Made by a program: the position numbers and the translations under genes
Part shown: positions 16,537 through 23,496 of the stretch, piece by piece
How positions within the stretch are numbered: the stretch's first letter is position 1
Layout: each line of letters opens with the position of its first letter
NCBI GenBank assembly: GCA_043776635.1
Contig: JAYVRA010000064.1
Location: 1-23,496 of the forward strand
Reading direction: 5' to 3'
Length of the DNA: 23,496 nucleotides
Origin: JANMEX01 sp043776635
GTDB taxonomy: Bacteria > Pseudomonadota > Alphaproteobacteria > Rhizobiales > Rhizobiaceae
The notes under the pieces: generated by a model
Seen by the model: the letters and a program-made list of their open reading frames with translations, nothing else
Told to the model about the DNA's origin: nothing
Database searches by the model: none

Positions 16537-16565
16537 TTGGCAAACGGGAAAAGCATTGCTAATGG
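16537..16565 (+). promoter_or_regulatory. Candidate promoter of tRNA-Asn
   Basis: TTGGCA (16537-16542), a 17-base spacer and TAATGG (16560-16565) would start transcription about 18 bases before the mature tRNA. The -35 box is good and the -10 is poor. A small palindrome (GCGCT-A-AGCGC, 16572-16582) lies between promoter and tRNA. Confidence 0.35.
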
Positions 16566-16589
16566 CACGACGCGCTAAGCGCATGGTCT

Positions 16590-16664
16590 TCCTCGATAGC
16601 TCAGCGGTAGAGCAATCGACTGTTAATCGATCGGTCGCAAGTTCGAATCTTGCTCGGGGAGCCA
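16590..16664 (+). tRNA. tRNA-Asn (anticodon GUU)
   Basis: 75 bases including the encoded CCA. TCCTCGA pairs with TCGGGGA, with one G-U pair. The D-arm has AGCTCAGCGGTAGAGC. The anticodon loop CTGTTAA gives GTT. The T-arm has GTTCGAATC and the discriminator base is G. Confidence 0.97.
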
Positions 16665-16718
16665 CTTTCTTCCAAATTAGATTTTTACAATCTTAGATAA
16701 AAATTCCCGAGATGATAG

Positions 16719-16748
16719 CAATCCGCTTGCCCGTTCCCTTCGTAAGGC
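16719..16748 (+). promoter_or_regulatory. Candidate ECF11 (RpoE/ChrR-type) promoter of the photolyase operon
   Basis: CAATCC (16719-16724), an 18-base spacer and CG-TAAGGC (-10 at 16743-16748) resemble the Rhodobacter sigma-E consensus as I recall it (TGATCC, about 18 bases, TAAG-like with a preceding CG). The -35 matches 4 of 6. Known regulon members, photolyase and a Cfa-like gene, lie directly downstream. No rpoE-chrR pair lies in this window. Confidence 0.35.
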
Positions 16749-16762
16749 TAAAGTTAGCCTTA
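16743..16762. promoter_or_regulatory. 20-bp palindrome upstream of the photolyase gene
   Basis: TAAGGCTAA (16743-16751) and TTAGCCTTA (16754-16762) are perfect 9-bp arms around AG. It ends 19 bases before the phr ATG and overlaps the candidate -10 box. It could be an operator or a leader hairpin next to the ribosome site. Confidence 0.55.
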
Positions 16763-16781
16763 AGGTAAGGGATTTAGTGCT

Positions 16782-18230
16782 ATGAATGTGTCAAGCGCGG
16801 CCGAAAAGCCGGTAATCATATGGTTTCGCAACGATTTACGCGTGAGTGATAATCTGGCATTGTGCGCGGCAGGCGATGCGCCAGTAATTTGCCTGTATGT
16901 CCACGATGAGGAGAACCCGGTGCGTCCGCTTGGCGGCGCCCAGCGCTGGTGGCTGAATCATTCGCTGGTGGCGCTGAACTCGTCGCTGGGGGCGTTGGGA
17001 GCACGTTTGGTGCTGCGGCGCGGTGCCGTTAATGCAGTGCTTAGTGATATAATTGCTGAAACCGGCGCAACAACAGTGGTGTGGAACCGGCGTTATGATC
17101 CGGCGGCTGTTGTCGTTGATACAGAAATCAAATTTACACTAAAGGCAAATGGAGTGGCGGTTCAGTCCTTTGATGGACAGCTTTTACACGAGCCGACACG
17201 CGTTCAAACACTAGGCGGCACACCGTTTAAAGTCTATTCGCCGTTCTGGCGGGCGCTGAATGCGGGGCCGGAGCCACGCGAACCGGTTGCCGCGCCCTTG
17301 AAACTAAATGACGGTTCGGCGCGTTTGGCTCAGGAACGGCTTGAGGATTGGAACCTTTTGCCGACACATCCAAATTGGGCAGGTGGAATGCAAGACGAAT
17401 GGACACCCGGCGAGGCTGGTGCGCATGAACGGCTCGAGATTTTTCTCGACGGACCAGTGCGCGGCTATGCGGACGGCCGCAACATTCCAGGTGAAGCCAG
17501 CACGTCTAAACTCTCGCCGCATTTAGCATTCGGGGAAATCACACCGTTTCAAATTTGGCACGCCTCGCGCAGTGTGAAAGATGCACCGGCGCGTGATGTT
17601 GAGGTGTTTCGCAAGGAAGTGGCATGGCGCGAATTTGCGTATCATTTGCTGTTCTTTTTTCCCAAACTTGCGACTGATAATTTTAATTCGTCATTCGATG
17701 CGTTCCCTTGGGGTGCAACCGATGCGGCCAAACTAAAGGCGTGGCAGACCGGCCAGACGGGCTATCCAATCGTGGATGCGGGAATGCGCGAGCTGTGGCA
17801 AACGGGGTGGATGCATAACCGCGTGCGCATGATTGTTGCATCGTTCCTTATTAAACACTTGATGATTGACTGGCGCGAGGGCGAGCGTTGGTTTTGGGAT
17901 ACGCTGGTGGACGCATGCCCCGCAAACAATGCCGCAAGCTGGCAATGGGTGGCGGGGTCCGGCGCTGATGCCGCGCCCTATTACCGGATTTTCAATCCGA
18001 TTTTGCAAGGCGAAAAATTTGACGCGGATGGTGCATACGTGAAGCGCTTTGTGCCGGAACTGAAAAATGTGCCGCTGAAATTTCTGCACCATCCATGGGA
18101 CGCGCCGCGCGAGATTCTAGATGCCGTTGGCGTGCGTCTAGGCACACATTATCCGTCACCCGTTGTTGATCACTTCTTTGCACGGGACCGTGCTTTGGAA
18201 GCCTATAAAGAAACAAGAGGTGCTGCGTGA
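16782..18230 (+). CDS. phr: Deoxyribodipyrimidine photolyase (class I CPD type)
   Basis: 482 residues. The N-terminal alpha/beta antenna domain starts VIIWFRNDLRVSDNLAL. The C-terminal FAD-binding domain carries VAWREFAYHLLFFFP, GYPIVDAGMRELWQTGWMHN, IDWREGERWFW and ASWQWVAGSGADAAPYYRIF. Tryptophans aligning by eye with the E. coli electron-transfer triad are present in FPW, IDWREGE and ASWQW. The enzyme uses blue/near-UV light to split cyclobutane pyrimidine dimers. It is the first gene of a four-gene operon. The start at 16782 has AAGG/GGGA elements upstream, and the stop codon overlaps the next start by four bases (GTGA). There is no C-terminal extension, so a photolyase is more likely than a signalling cryptochrome. 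Confidence 0.96.
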   Translation: MNVSSAAEKPVIIWFRNDLRVSDNLALCAAGDAPVICLYVHDEENPVRPLGGAQRWWLNHSLVALNSSLGALGARLVLRRGAVNAVLSDIIAETGATTVVWNRRYDPAAVVVDTEIKFTLKANGVAVQSFDGQLLHEPTRVQTLGGTPFKVYSPFWRALNAGPEPREPVAAPLKLNDGSARLAQERLEDWNLLPTHPNWAGGMQDEWTPGEAGAHERLEIFLDGPVRGYADGRNIPGEASTSKLSPHLAFGEITPFQIWHASRSVKDAPARDVEVFRKEVAWREFAYHLLFFFPKLATDNFNSSFDAFPWGATDAAKLKAWQTGQTGYPIVDAGMRELWQTGWMHNRVRMIVASFLIKHLMIDWREGERWFWDTLVDACPANNAASWQWVAGSGADAAPYYRIFNPILQGEKFDADGAYVKRFVPELKNVPLKFLHHPWDAPREILDAVGVRLGTHYPSPVVDHFFARDRALEAYKETRGAA

Positions 18231-19558
18231 CTATGACGGTCAGACACACCGGCGGCAAGCGCATCGCGGTCATCGGCTCCGGCATTTCCGGCGCGTCGGC
18301 GGCGTGGGCATTGTCGAGAGATAATCATGTCACGCTTTATGAGGCCGCACCAAAAGCGGGCGGGCATACGGCGACTGTCAGCATTAATTATGATGGAACA
18401 GACATTGCTGTTGACACCGGGTTCATCGTTTATAACGAACACAACTATCCAAACCTGACGGCGCTCTTTTTGCACTTGCAAGTGAAAACGCAGGCCTCGG
18501 ATATGGGCTTTGCGATGTCGCTTGATGATGGCAAATTGGAATGGTCCGGCACGTCTTATGCCTCGCTGTTTGCACAAAAAAGCAATCTGGTTTCGCCGTC
18601 ATTCCTATGGATGCTGCGCGAGGTTTTACGCTTTAACAAGGAGTGTTTAGTGGATCGCGATGCCGGGGTCCTGCAGGGCAAATCCATTGGCGAGTATCTG
18701 GCATTACGCAAGTTTTCCGGCACCTTGCGTGATGATTATTTAATCCCGATGGCTGCGGCCATTTGGTCCACACCACGGGTAAAAATGCTGGACTTTCCGG
18801 CGGATGCTTTTGTTTCGTTTTTCGAAAACCATCGCCTCATTCATAACGAGCGGCCAAACTGGCGCACGGTAAGTGGTGGAAGCCAAAACTACTTGCACAA
18901 GCTGCTTTCCAGCATCAGCGGCGGCGTGCGATTGGACAGTGCGGTGCGCACGATTTTCCGCTCCAATAATCAGGCCTACATCACTGATGCGAACGGCGCG
19001 ACCGAGGCATATGATGCTGTGATATTGGCCTGCCACTCCGATCAAGCCTTGCGCATTTTGACCGATGCCAGCGCGGATGAACGTGCTATATTATCAGCGA
19101 TTCATTACCGCCCCAACCGCGTTATTTTGCACCGCGATGCCTCGCTGATGCCAAAGCGCAAGGCGGCGTGGTCGGCGTGGAATTACCTGCGCGCATCCAA
19201 TAGTGGCGCTGAGCCGGAAGTCGCTGTGACCTATTGGATGAATAAATTGCAAGGCATCGATGATGCCAAGCCTCTGTTCATCACGCTCAATCCACCGCGC
19301 GAACCGAAGACTGGAGCTGTGTTTGGCGAATGGGCTTATGAGCATCCGCAATTTGATGCGGCGGCGCTTGATGCGCAGCAAAAATTATCATCAATTCAAG
19401 GACATAATCATACTTATTTTGCGGGTGCCTGGACCGGATACGGCTTCCATGAAGATGGATTGCGCTCCGGCTTAGAGGTCGCAGTGAAATTGGGTGCAGC
19501 CGTGCCATTTGATGTGGCATCGTCGCGCATCAAGCGCTTTGTGGAGTTCGCGACATGA
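18227..19558 (+). CDS. FAD-dependent amine-oxidase-like protein (NAD(P)/FAD-binding)
   Basis: 443 residues. The N-terminal dinucleotide-binding motif is GSGISG at residues 17-22, with E39 as ribose-binding acid (VTLYEAAPKAGGHTATV). Next comes the flavin-oxidase region DIAVDTGFIVYNEHNYPNL. The C-terminus, TYFAGAWTGYGFHEDGLRSG, is typical of this family of predicted amine oxidases/desaturase-like flavoproteins. The natural substrate is not known. Linkage to a Cfa-like methyltransferase and DUF1365 suggests acyl-lipid oxidation or desaturation rather than amine catabolism. The GTG at 18227 overlaps the phr stop by four bases and has GAGG six bases upstream. The ATG at 18233 is an alternative. 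The downstream overlap (ATGA, four bases) implies translational coupling. Confidence 0.88.
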   Translation: MTMTVRHTGGKRIAVIGSGISGASAAWALSRDNHVTLYEAAPKAGGHTATVSINYDGTDIAVDTGFIVYNEHNYPNLTALFLHLQVKTQASDMGFAMSLDDGKLEWSGTSYASLFAQKSNLVSPSFLWMLREVLRFNKECLVDRDAGVLQGKSIGEYLALRKFSGTLRDDYLIPMAAAIWSTPRVKMLDFPADAFVSFFENHRLIHNERPNWRTVSGGSQNYLHKLLSSISGGVRLDSAVRTIFRSNNQAYITDANGATEAYDAVILACHSDQALRILTDASADERAILSAIHYRPNRVILHRDASLMPKRKAAWSAWNYLRASNSGAEPEVAVTYWMNKLQGIDDAKPLFITLNPPREPKTGAVFGEWAYEHPQFDAAALDAQQKLSSIQGHNHTYFAGAWTGYGFHEDGLRSGLEVAVKLGAAVPFDVASSRIKRFVEFAT

Positions 19559-20382
19559 CGCAGGCTTCGCTGACATCAAAAACTGCTGCGACGTTGTACA
19601 CCGGCACGGTTATGCATGCCCGCTTGCAGCCGTTTGGCCATCGCTTTGAGTACAAGGTTTTCTCGCTGCTGCTGGATATTGACCGGCTGGATGAGGCCGA
19701 TAAGGCATCAAAGTTTTTCTCGATCAACAAACGCAACGTCGCTTCATTCTACGAGGCGGACCACATCGATGTACGGGTATCGGAACCCGCAGAAGGCATC
19801 CGAGCCTATGTTGACACGCTATATGAAAGCGCCGGAATTAAGCACCCTGCCCGCGTGGAATTGCTAGCTTATCCGCGCATGTTCGGCCATGCGTTTAACC
19901 CGATTTCGCTTTATTACGGTTATGATACCAGCGGCGGTTTGACCGCCATGATCTACGAAGTGCGCAACACTTTCGGCGAGCGCCACACCTATGTTTGCGC
20001 TGTTGAACAAGGCGAATTAACTGACGCCGGCCTTCGCCAATCGCGCACAAAATTATTCCATGTCTCGCCGTTTATCGGCATGAAAGCCCGCTATGATTTT
20101 AGGTTAATACCTCCATCCGAAACCCTAAATTTCCGGATTATGGAGCATGATGAAAACGGGCCGTTACTGTCCGCAACATTTCACGCCAACGCCGAACCAC
20201 TCACCAATAAAGCGCTTGGTTTAGCGCTTACCCGCATCCCGTTTTTAGGCCTGAAAATAGTAGGTGGAATTCATTTCGAGGCCCTTCGCTTATGGCTGAA
20301 GGGCGCTAAATTCCATAGAAGTCCAAAACCGCCGGTAGCCTTTAGTATCACTGATACGCCATCGCAGATGGCAGGAGAGTAG
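19555..20382 (+). CDS. DUF1365 family protein
   Basis: 275 residues. Family landmarks are visible: YTGTVMHARLQPFGHRFEY near the N-terminus (residues 15-33), VFSLLLDIDRL, then YPRMFGHAFNPISLYYGYD (106-124), and later KLFHVSPFIGMKARYDFRL. The function of DUF1365 is not established, and no catalytic residues can be assigned safely. Invariant-looking His, Asn and Tyr in GHAFNPISLYY invite an enzymatic or lipid-binding role. It sits between the FAD protein (four-base overlap) and the Cfa-like gene (one-base gap). This trio is a recurrent bacterial cluster, so the product probably acts in the same lipid-modifying step. Start at the ATG at 19555. Confidence 0.88.
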   Translation: MTQASLTSKTAATLYTGTVMHARLQPFGHRFEYKVFSLLLDIDRLDEADKASKFFSINKRNVASFYEADHIDVRVSEPAEGIRAYVDTLYESAGIKHPARVELLAYPRMFGHAFNPISLYYGYDTSGGLTAMIYEVRNTFGERHTYVCAVEQGELTDAGLRQSRTKLFHVSPFIGMKARYDFRLIPPSETLNFRIMEHDENGPLLSATFHANAEPLTNKALGLALTRIPFLGLKIVGGIHFEALRLWLKGAKFHRSPKPPVAFSITDTPSQMAGE

Positions 20383-20383
20383 C

Positions 20384-21643
20384 ATGACTGTACAAGACCA
20401 TAGTGTGTTTCTGAAAACCAGCGACGCCATTCATGTGACGCATGAAAACTTGAAAGCAATCGTGCGCGGGCTACCTGCCAAAGCTAAAATCGCGCTGTCG
20501 GCAGCGGTCGGATTGCCGAAAGGCTCGCTGGTAATCCGTACACCTGAGGGCCGTGTCCTGAAGGTCGGCGGACGGGCTGCGGGACCTGATGCCGAGGTGC
20601 ATTTGCACAATTGGAACCTGCCGAAACGCGCTTTTTCGGAGGCCACAATAGGTGTTGCCGAAAGCTATATGGATGGAGACTGGTCGAGCCCTGATGTGAC
20701 GACTTTTCTCGAATTATTCCTCGTTAACGAAGACATGGGCAATCGCATGGCGGGCGGCGCGAGCTGGCTTTTGAGCGCGTTCAATCGCATCCGCCATTGG
20801 CTGAATGAGAACAGCAGGTCCGGCTCCAAGCGCAATATTTCGGCGCATTATGATCTTGGAAACAAATTTTATGATGAGTGGCTGGACCCCAGCATGACGT
20901 ACTCATCTGCGCTGTTTGCAGAGGGCGTGAACGATTTGGAAGCGGCACAGACCGCTAAATACCGTGCTTTACTCAAAGATTTGGGCGCGAAAAAGGGCGA
21001 CCATATTTTGGAAGTCGGCTGCGGATGGGGTGGATTTGCACAATATGCCGCGCAGGCACTTGGCTGCAAAGTGACAGGGTTGACCATCAGCCAAGAGCAG
21101 TTTGATTATGCCACCGCGCGCATGAAAAAGGCGGGTGTCTGCGAACTCGTCGATATTAAATTTCAAGACTACCGAGACGAGGTTGGCAGCTATGATCACA
21201 TCGCATCCATAGAAATGTTTGAGGCGGTTGGTGAGAAATATTGGGCGTCTTACTACGGGATGCTTAAGCGCTGCCTGAAGCCGGGCGGGCGCTCAGGCAT
21301 TCAAGTTATCACCATCAACGCCTCTGCGTTCGAGACCTATCGCAGGAACCCCGATTTCATTCAGCGCTATGTGTTTCCAGGTGGAATGTTACCAACGCCG
21401 CAGCATTTGGTTGACCTTGGCGCGGTGCAAAATCTGGATCTGATTAACACCCGCATTTTTGGCCAGGACTATGCCCGCACGCTGGCGGACTGGCGGGTTC
21501 GTTTCCGGGATGCGTGGCCGCGCGTGGCGAAGCTTGGCTTTGATGACCGCTTCAAAAAACTCTGGGAATTTTATCTGTACTATTGCGAGGCAGGGTTTCG
21601 CTCGGAATATATTGACGTGCGGCAGGTGACCTATCAGGGCTAG
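20384..21643 (+). CDS. Cfa-like SAM-dependent fatty-acyl methyltransferase
   Basis: 419 residues. The CFA-family signature NISAHYDLGNKFYDEWLDPS, then MTYSSALF, is at 151-178. SAM motif I is ILEVGCGWGG at 208-217, followed by TGLTISQEQFDYA and SIEMFEAVGEKYW, with the acidic residue that helps bind bicarbonate in E. coli Cfa. The C-terminus (FPGGMLPTPQHL, LWEFYLYYCEAGFRSEYIDV) is typical. By eye, the stretch that in E. coli Cfa carries the bicarbonate-site His (LLHTIG) reads IQVITIN here, without His. The product may therefore be a methylated rather than a cyclopropane lipid. The start at 20384 has AGGAG seven bases upstream. It is the last gene of the phr operon, and no strong terminator follows. 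Confidence 0.9.
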   Translation: MTVQDHSVFLKTSDAIHVTHENLKAIVRGLPAKAKIALSAAVGLPKGSLVIRTPEGRVLKVGGRAAGPDAEVHLHNWNLPKRAFSEATIGVAESYMDGDWSSPDVTTFLELFLVNEDMGNRMAGGASWLLSAFNRIRHWLNENSRSGSKRNISAHYDLGNKFYDEWLDPSMTYSSALFAEGVNDLEAAQTAKYRALLKDLGAKKGDHILEVGCGWGGFAQYAAQALGCKVTGLTISQEQFDYATARMKKAGVCELVDIKFQDYRDEVGSYDHIASIEMFEAVGEKYWASYYGMLKRCLKPGGRSGIQVITINASAFETYRRNPDFIQRYVFPGGMLPTPQHLVDLGAVQNLDLINTRIFGQDYARTLADWRVRFRDAWPRVAKLGFDDRFKKLWEFYLYYCEAGFRSEYIDVRQVTYQG

Positions 21644-21701
21644 TGGCAACTTTGCTCGAGAAACGACGTTTTTCTGACCTTCAAAAAACCCAATCTGGCT
21701 C

Positions 21702-21788
21702 TATACTAAATTCAATTCCGGTAGCATTCTCAGTTAGTCGCACATTCGATTCAGCCGGATAAATTTGCGAATACACCGGATAAATTTG
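21702..21788 (+). promoter_or_regulatory. tpa upstream region: candidate -10 and 13-bp direct repeats
   Basis: CCGGATAAATTTG occurs exactly twice, at 21755-21767 and 21776-21788, a 21-base period (two helical turns). The second copy ends 15 bases before the tpa start, so the copies lie in the 5' leader if transcription starts from TATACT (21702-21707), a 5-of-6 match to a -10 box with no clear -35. MocR-type regulators such as TauR bind direct repeats; the recalled TauR box CTGGAC-TTAA is similar but not identical. Confidence 0.5.
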
Positions 21789-21803
21789 TAAAGGTCTTGC
21801 CCA

Positions 21804-23195
21804 GTGAACGTCCATGCGCCAAAAAATGACTATGCTCACATTGTTGAGGCCGATAAGGCCCATGTCTGGCATCATTTGCAACAGCATAAGAAATTTGAGA
21901 CGATTGATCCGCTGATCATCATCGAAGGCAAGGGCATGCGCGTTTGGAACCAAGCGGGGCGCGAGCATTTGGATGCGGTTTCCGGCGGCGTTTGGACTGT
22001 GAACGTCGGCTATGGCCGCGTCAAAATTGCAGATGCCGTGCGCGACCAGCTTGTCAAGCTCAACTATTTCGCCGGAGCTATGGGTACGATTCCCGGCGCT
22101 AATTTTGCCAAGATGTTGATTGATAAAATGCCCGGCATGAGCCGTGTTTATTATTCAAACTCCGGCTCCGAGGCCAATGAAAAGGCCTATAAAATAGTGC
22201 GCCAAATCGCGCACAATAAATACGGTGGCAAGAAACATAAGATCCTGTACCGCGACCGCGATTATCACGGCACGACCATTTCCGCGCTTTCATCCGGAGG
22301 CCAGCAGGAGCGGCGTATGCAATATGGCCCGTTCACGCCGGGCTTCGTGGAAGTGCCGCATATGCTGGAATACCGCTCGCAGTGGGGCGATGTTGAGGAC
22401 TATGGCGTGCGAGCAGCGAACGCCATCGAAGACGTGATTTTGCGCGAGGGTGCGGACACTGTTGGCGGCTTGATTTTGGAGCCGGTTGTGGCTGGCGGTG
22501 GTGTCATCGTGCCTCCAAAGGGCTATTTCGAGCGCGTTCAAGAAATCTGCAAGAAGTACGAAATCCTGCTCATTATTGACGAAGTAGTCTGCGGCGTGGG
22601 CCGCACCGGCACATGGTTTGGCTATCAACAGTTTGGCGTGCAACCGGATATTGTGACCATGGCCAAGGGCGTGGCATCCGGCTATGCGGCGATTTCTTGC
22701 ACGGTGACGACTGAGGCTGTTTTCAATGAATTTAAGGCTGATCCCACTGATCCAATGAGCTATTTCCGCGATATTTCCACTTTCGGAGGCTGCACGGGCG
22801 GTCCAGCAGCGGCGATTGCCAATATGGAAATTATCGAAGAGGAAGGCCTGCTCGGCAATGTCAATAAGATGGGTGACTATCTGATGGGCAAGCTGCAGGA
22901 TTTGCAGGGCAAGCACGAAGTCATCGGCGACGTGCGCGGCATGGGACTGTTCCAAGGTTTGGAACTGGTTTCCAACCGCGAGACCAAAGAGCCATTGCCG
23001 GAAGCGCTGGTGCAAGCCATCGTCGGCGATTGTATGGCAAACTCCGCTGTTATCATCGGCGCCACGAACCGCTCGATTGGCGGGTTCAACAATACTCTTT
23101 GTTTGAGCCCCGCTTACATCGCCGGCAAGAGCGATATTGATGAGATCGTGACTGCGATTGACGGGGCGATTACGCGGAAAATGGCGGCGGTTTAG
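21804..23195 (+). CDS. tpa: Taurine-pyruvate aminotransferase (PLP class III)
   Basis: 463 residues. Class III aminotransferase motifs are present: SNSGSEANEKAYKIVRQIAH (119-138), ILLIIDEVVCGVGRTGTWFG with PLP-binding D259, and TMAKGVASGYAAISC with K288 as the Schiff-base lysine. DAVSGGVWTVNVGYG, KHKILYRDRDYHGTT and SYFRDISTFGGCTGGPAAA match my memory of Tpa sequences closely. Tpa moves the amino group of taurine to pyruvate, giving sulfoacetaldehyde and alanine. Usual partners (tauABC, ald, xsc, tauR) are not visible within the window. The start is GTG at 21804, because the next in-frame ATG (residue 45) would cut into the fold; AAAGG lies ten bases upstream. A close omega-amino-acid:pyruvate transaminase is the main alternative. 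Confidence 0.85.
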   Translation: MNVHAPKNDYAHIVEADKAHVWHHLQQHKKFETIDPLIIIEGKGMRVWNQAGREHLDAVSGGVWTVNVGYGRVKIADAVRDQLVKLNYFAGAMGTIPGANFAKMLIDKMPGMSRVYYSNSGSEANEKAYKIVRQIAHNKYGGKKHKILYRDRDYHGTTISALSSGGQQERRMQYGPFTPGFVEVPHMLEYRSQWGDVEDYGVRAANAIEDVILREGADTVGGLILEPVVAGGGVIVPPKGYFERVQEICKKYEILLIIDEVVCGVGRTGTWFGYQQFGVQPDIVTMAKGVASGYAAISCTVTTEAVFNEFKADPTDPMSYFRDISTFGGCTGGPAAAIANMEIIEEEGLLGNVNKMGDYLMGKLQDLQGKHEVIGDVRGMGLFQGLELVSNRETKEPLPEALVQAIVGDCMANSAVIIGATNRSIGGFNNTLCLSPAYIAGKSDIDEIVTAIDGAITRKMAAV

Positions 23196-23496
23196 GCAGC
23201 TGCTCTAACATATCAGAAAGAATTGAGCGGGCGGAAGTTTCGTTTAATCAAGACTTTAGGTTTGAACAAGGGTTTTGGGGGTTGAGCAAGAGTTTTTGAG
23301 TTAAAATCACCCACGAAATTCGCAGCGCCTCTCAGCCTTCCCCCTTGGCAGTTAAGGTGTCGACGGTAGTCGACAGACGGAGGTGGTGGTGGTGGTGAAG
23401 ATGCTATGACGGTGTTAAACCGCTGATATAATTATTCGTTTTTTTGTCACACGTTAGGAATAGTCCTGCTTCCTGGTCCACCCTCACGGCTCTGGA
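23196..23496. other. Non-coding right end with a palindrome and GGT run
   Basis: I find no convincing gene in these 301 bases. TGTCGAC (23358-23364) and GTCGACA (23369-23375) form a 7-bp stem around GGTA. They are flanked by a C-rich block at 23339-23344 and by five GGT triplets at 23382-23396. The arrangement looks like a short interspersed palindromic element. There is no clear terminator for tpa. A 30-codon frame open to the edge on the minus strand (23404-23496) is unsupported. Confidence 0.5.

Noticed and set aside
22290..23015. 241-codon frame opposite tpa
   Set aside because: It is a shadow of a strongly supported aminotransferase.
23404..23496. 30-codon frame open to the right edge on the minus strand
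   Set aside because: A frame this short is expected by chance, and no recognisable peptide is seen.

Overview
The window reads as ordinary chromosome of an alphaproteobacterium, most likely of the Hyphomicrobiales (Rhizobiales). The reasons are an ExoR-type periplasmic Sel1-repeat regulator, the block erpA // dgt-argS-SPOR protein, the block pcm-tolC-popZ-valS, and a mosaic intergenic repeat of the kind scattered through rhizobial genomes. Base composition is moderate for the order. I see no phage, transposase, plasmid or CRISPR signal.

Layout. Positions 129-5809 (minus strand) hold dgt, argS and a long membrane-anchored SPOR-domain protein in one likely operon. erpA (5901-6227) is divergent from dgt and is followed by xth (6395-7177). 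xth converges with exoR (7180-7965, minus) with only two bases between the stop codons. A composite repeat (8144-8302) and a clear intrinsic terminator separate exoR from a FadL-type outer-membrane protein (8353-9471, minus). Positions 9820-15881 (minus) carry valS, a short popZ, tolC and a protein-isoaspartate methyltransferase, preceded by tRNA-Cys. A small PGPGW-like membrane protein (16133-16405, minus) and tRNA-Asn (16590-16664, plus) follow.

The accessory-looking part is 16719-23195 (plus strand). A DNA photolyase, an FAD-dependent amine-oxidase-like protein, a DUF1365 protein and a Cfa-like SAM methyltransferase are tightly coupled: two 4-base overlaps, then one spacer base. Upstream lie a candidate ECF11 (RpoE/ChrR-type) promoter and a 20-bp palindrome. 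Photolyase plus a Cfa-like enzyme under such a promoter recalls the singlet-oxygen response of Rhodobacter. By eye, the Cfa-like enzyme lacks the bicarbonate-site histidine of cyclopropane synthases, so it may make a methylated or further modified lipid instead. Next comes a taurine-pyruvate aminotransferase gene (tpa, 21804-23195), preceded by two exact 13-bp direct repeats at a 21-bp period, a plausible site for a MocR/TauR-type regulator.

The best candidates for something under-described are the photolyase/FAD/DUF1365/Cfa-like operon with its control region, the tpa direct repeats, and the repeats and dyads upstream of tolC. The rest is well-conserved housekeeping sequence.
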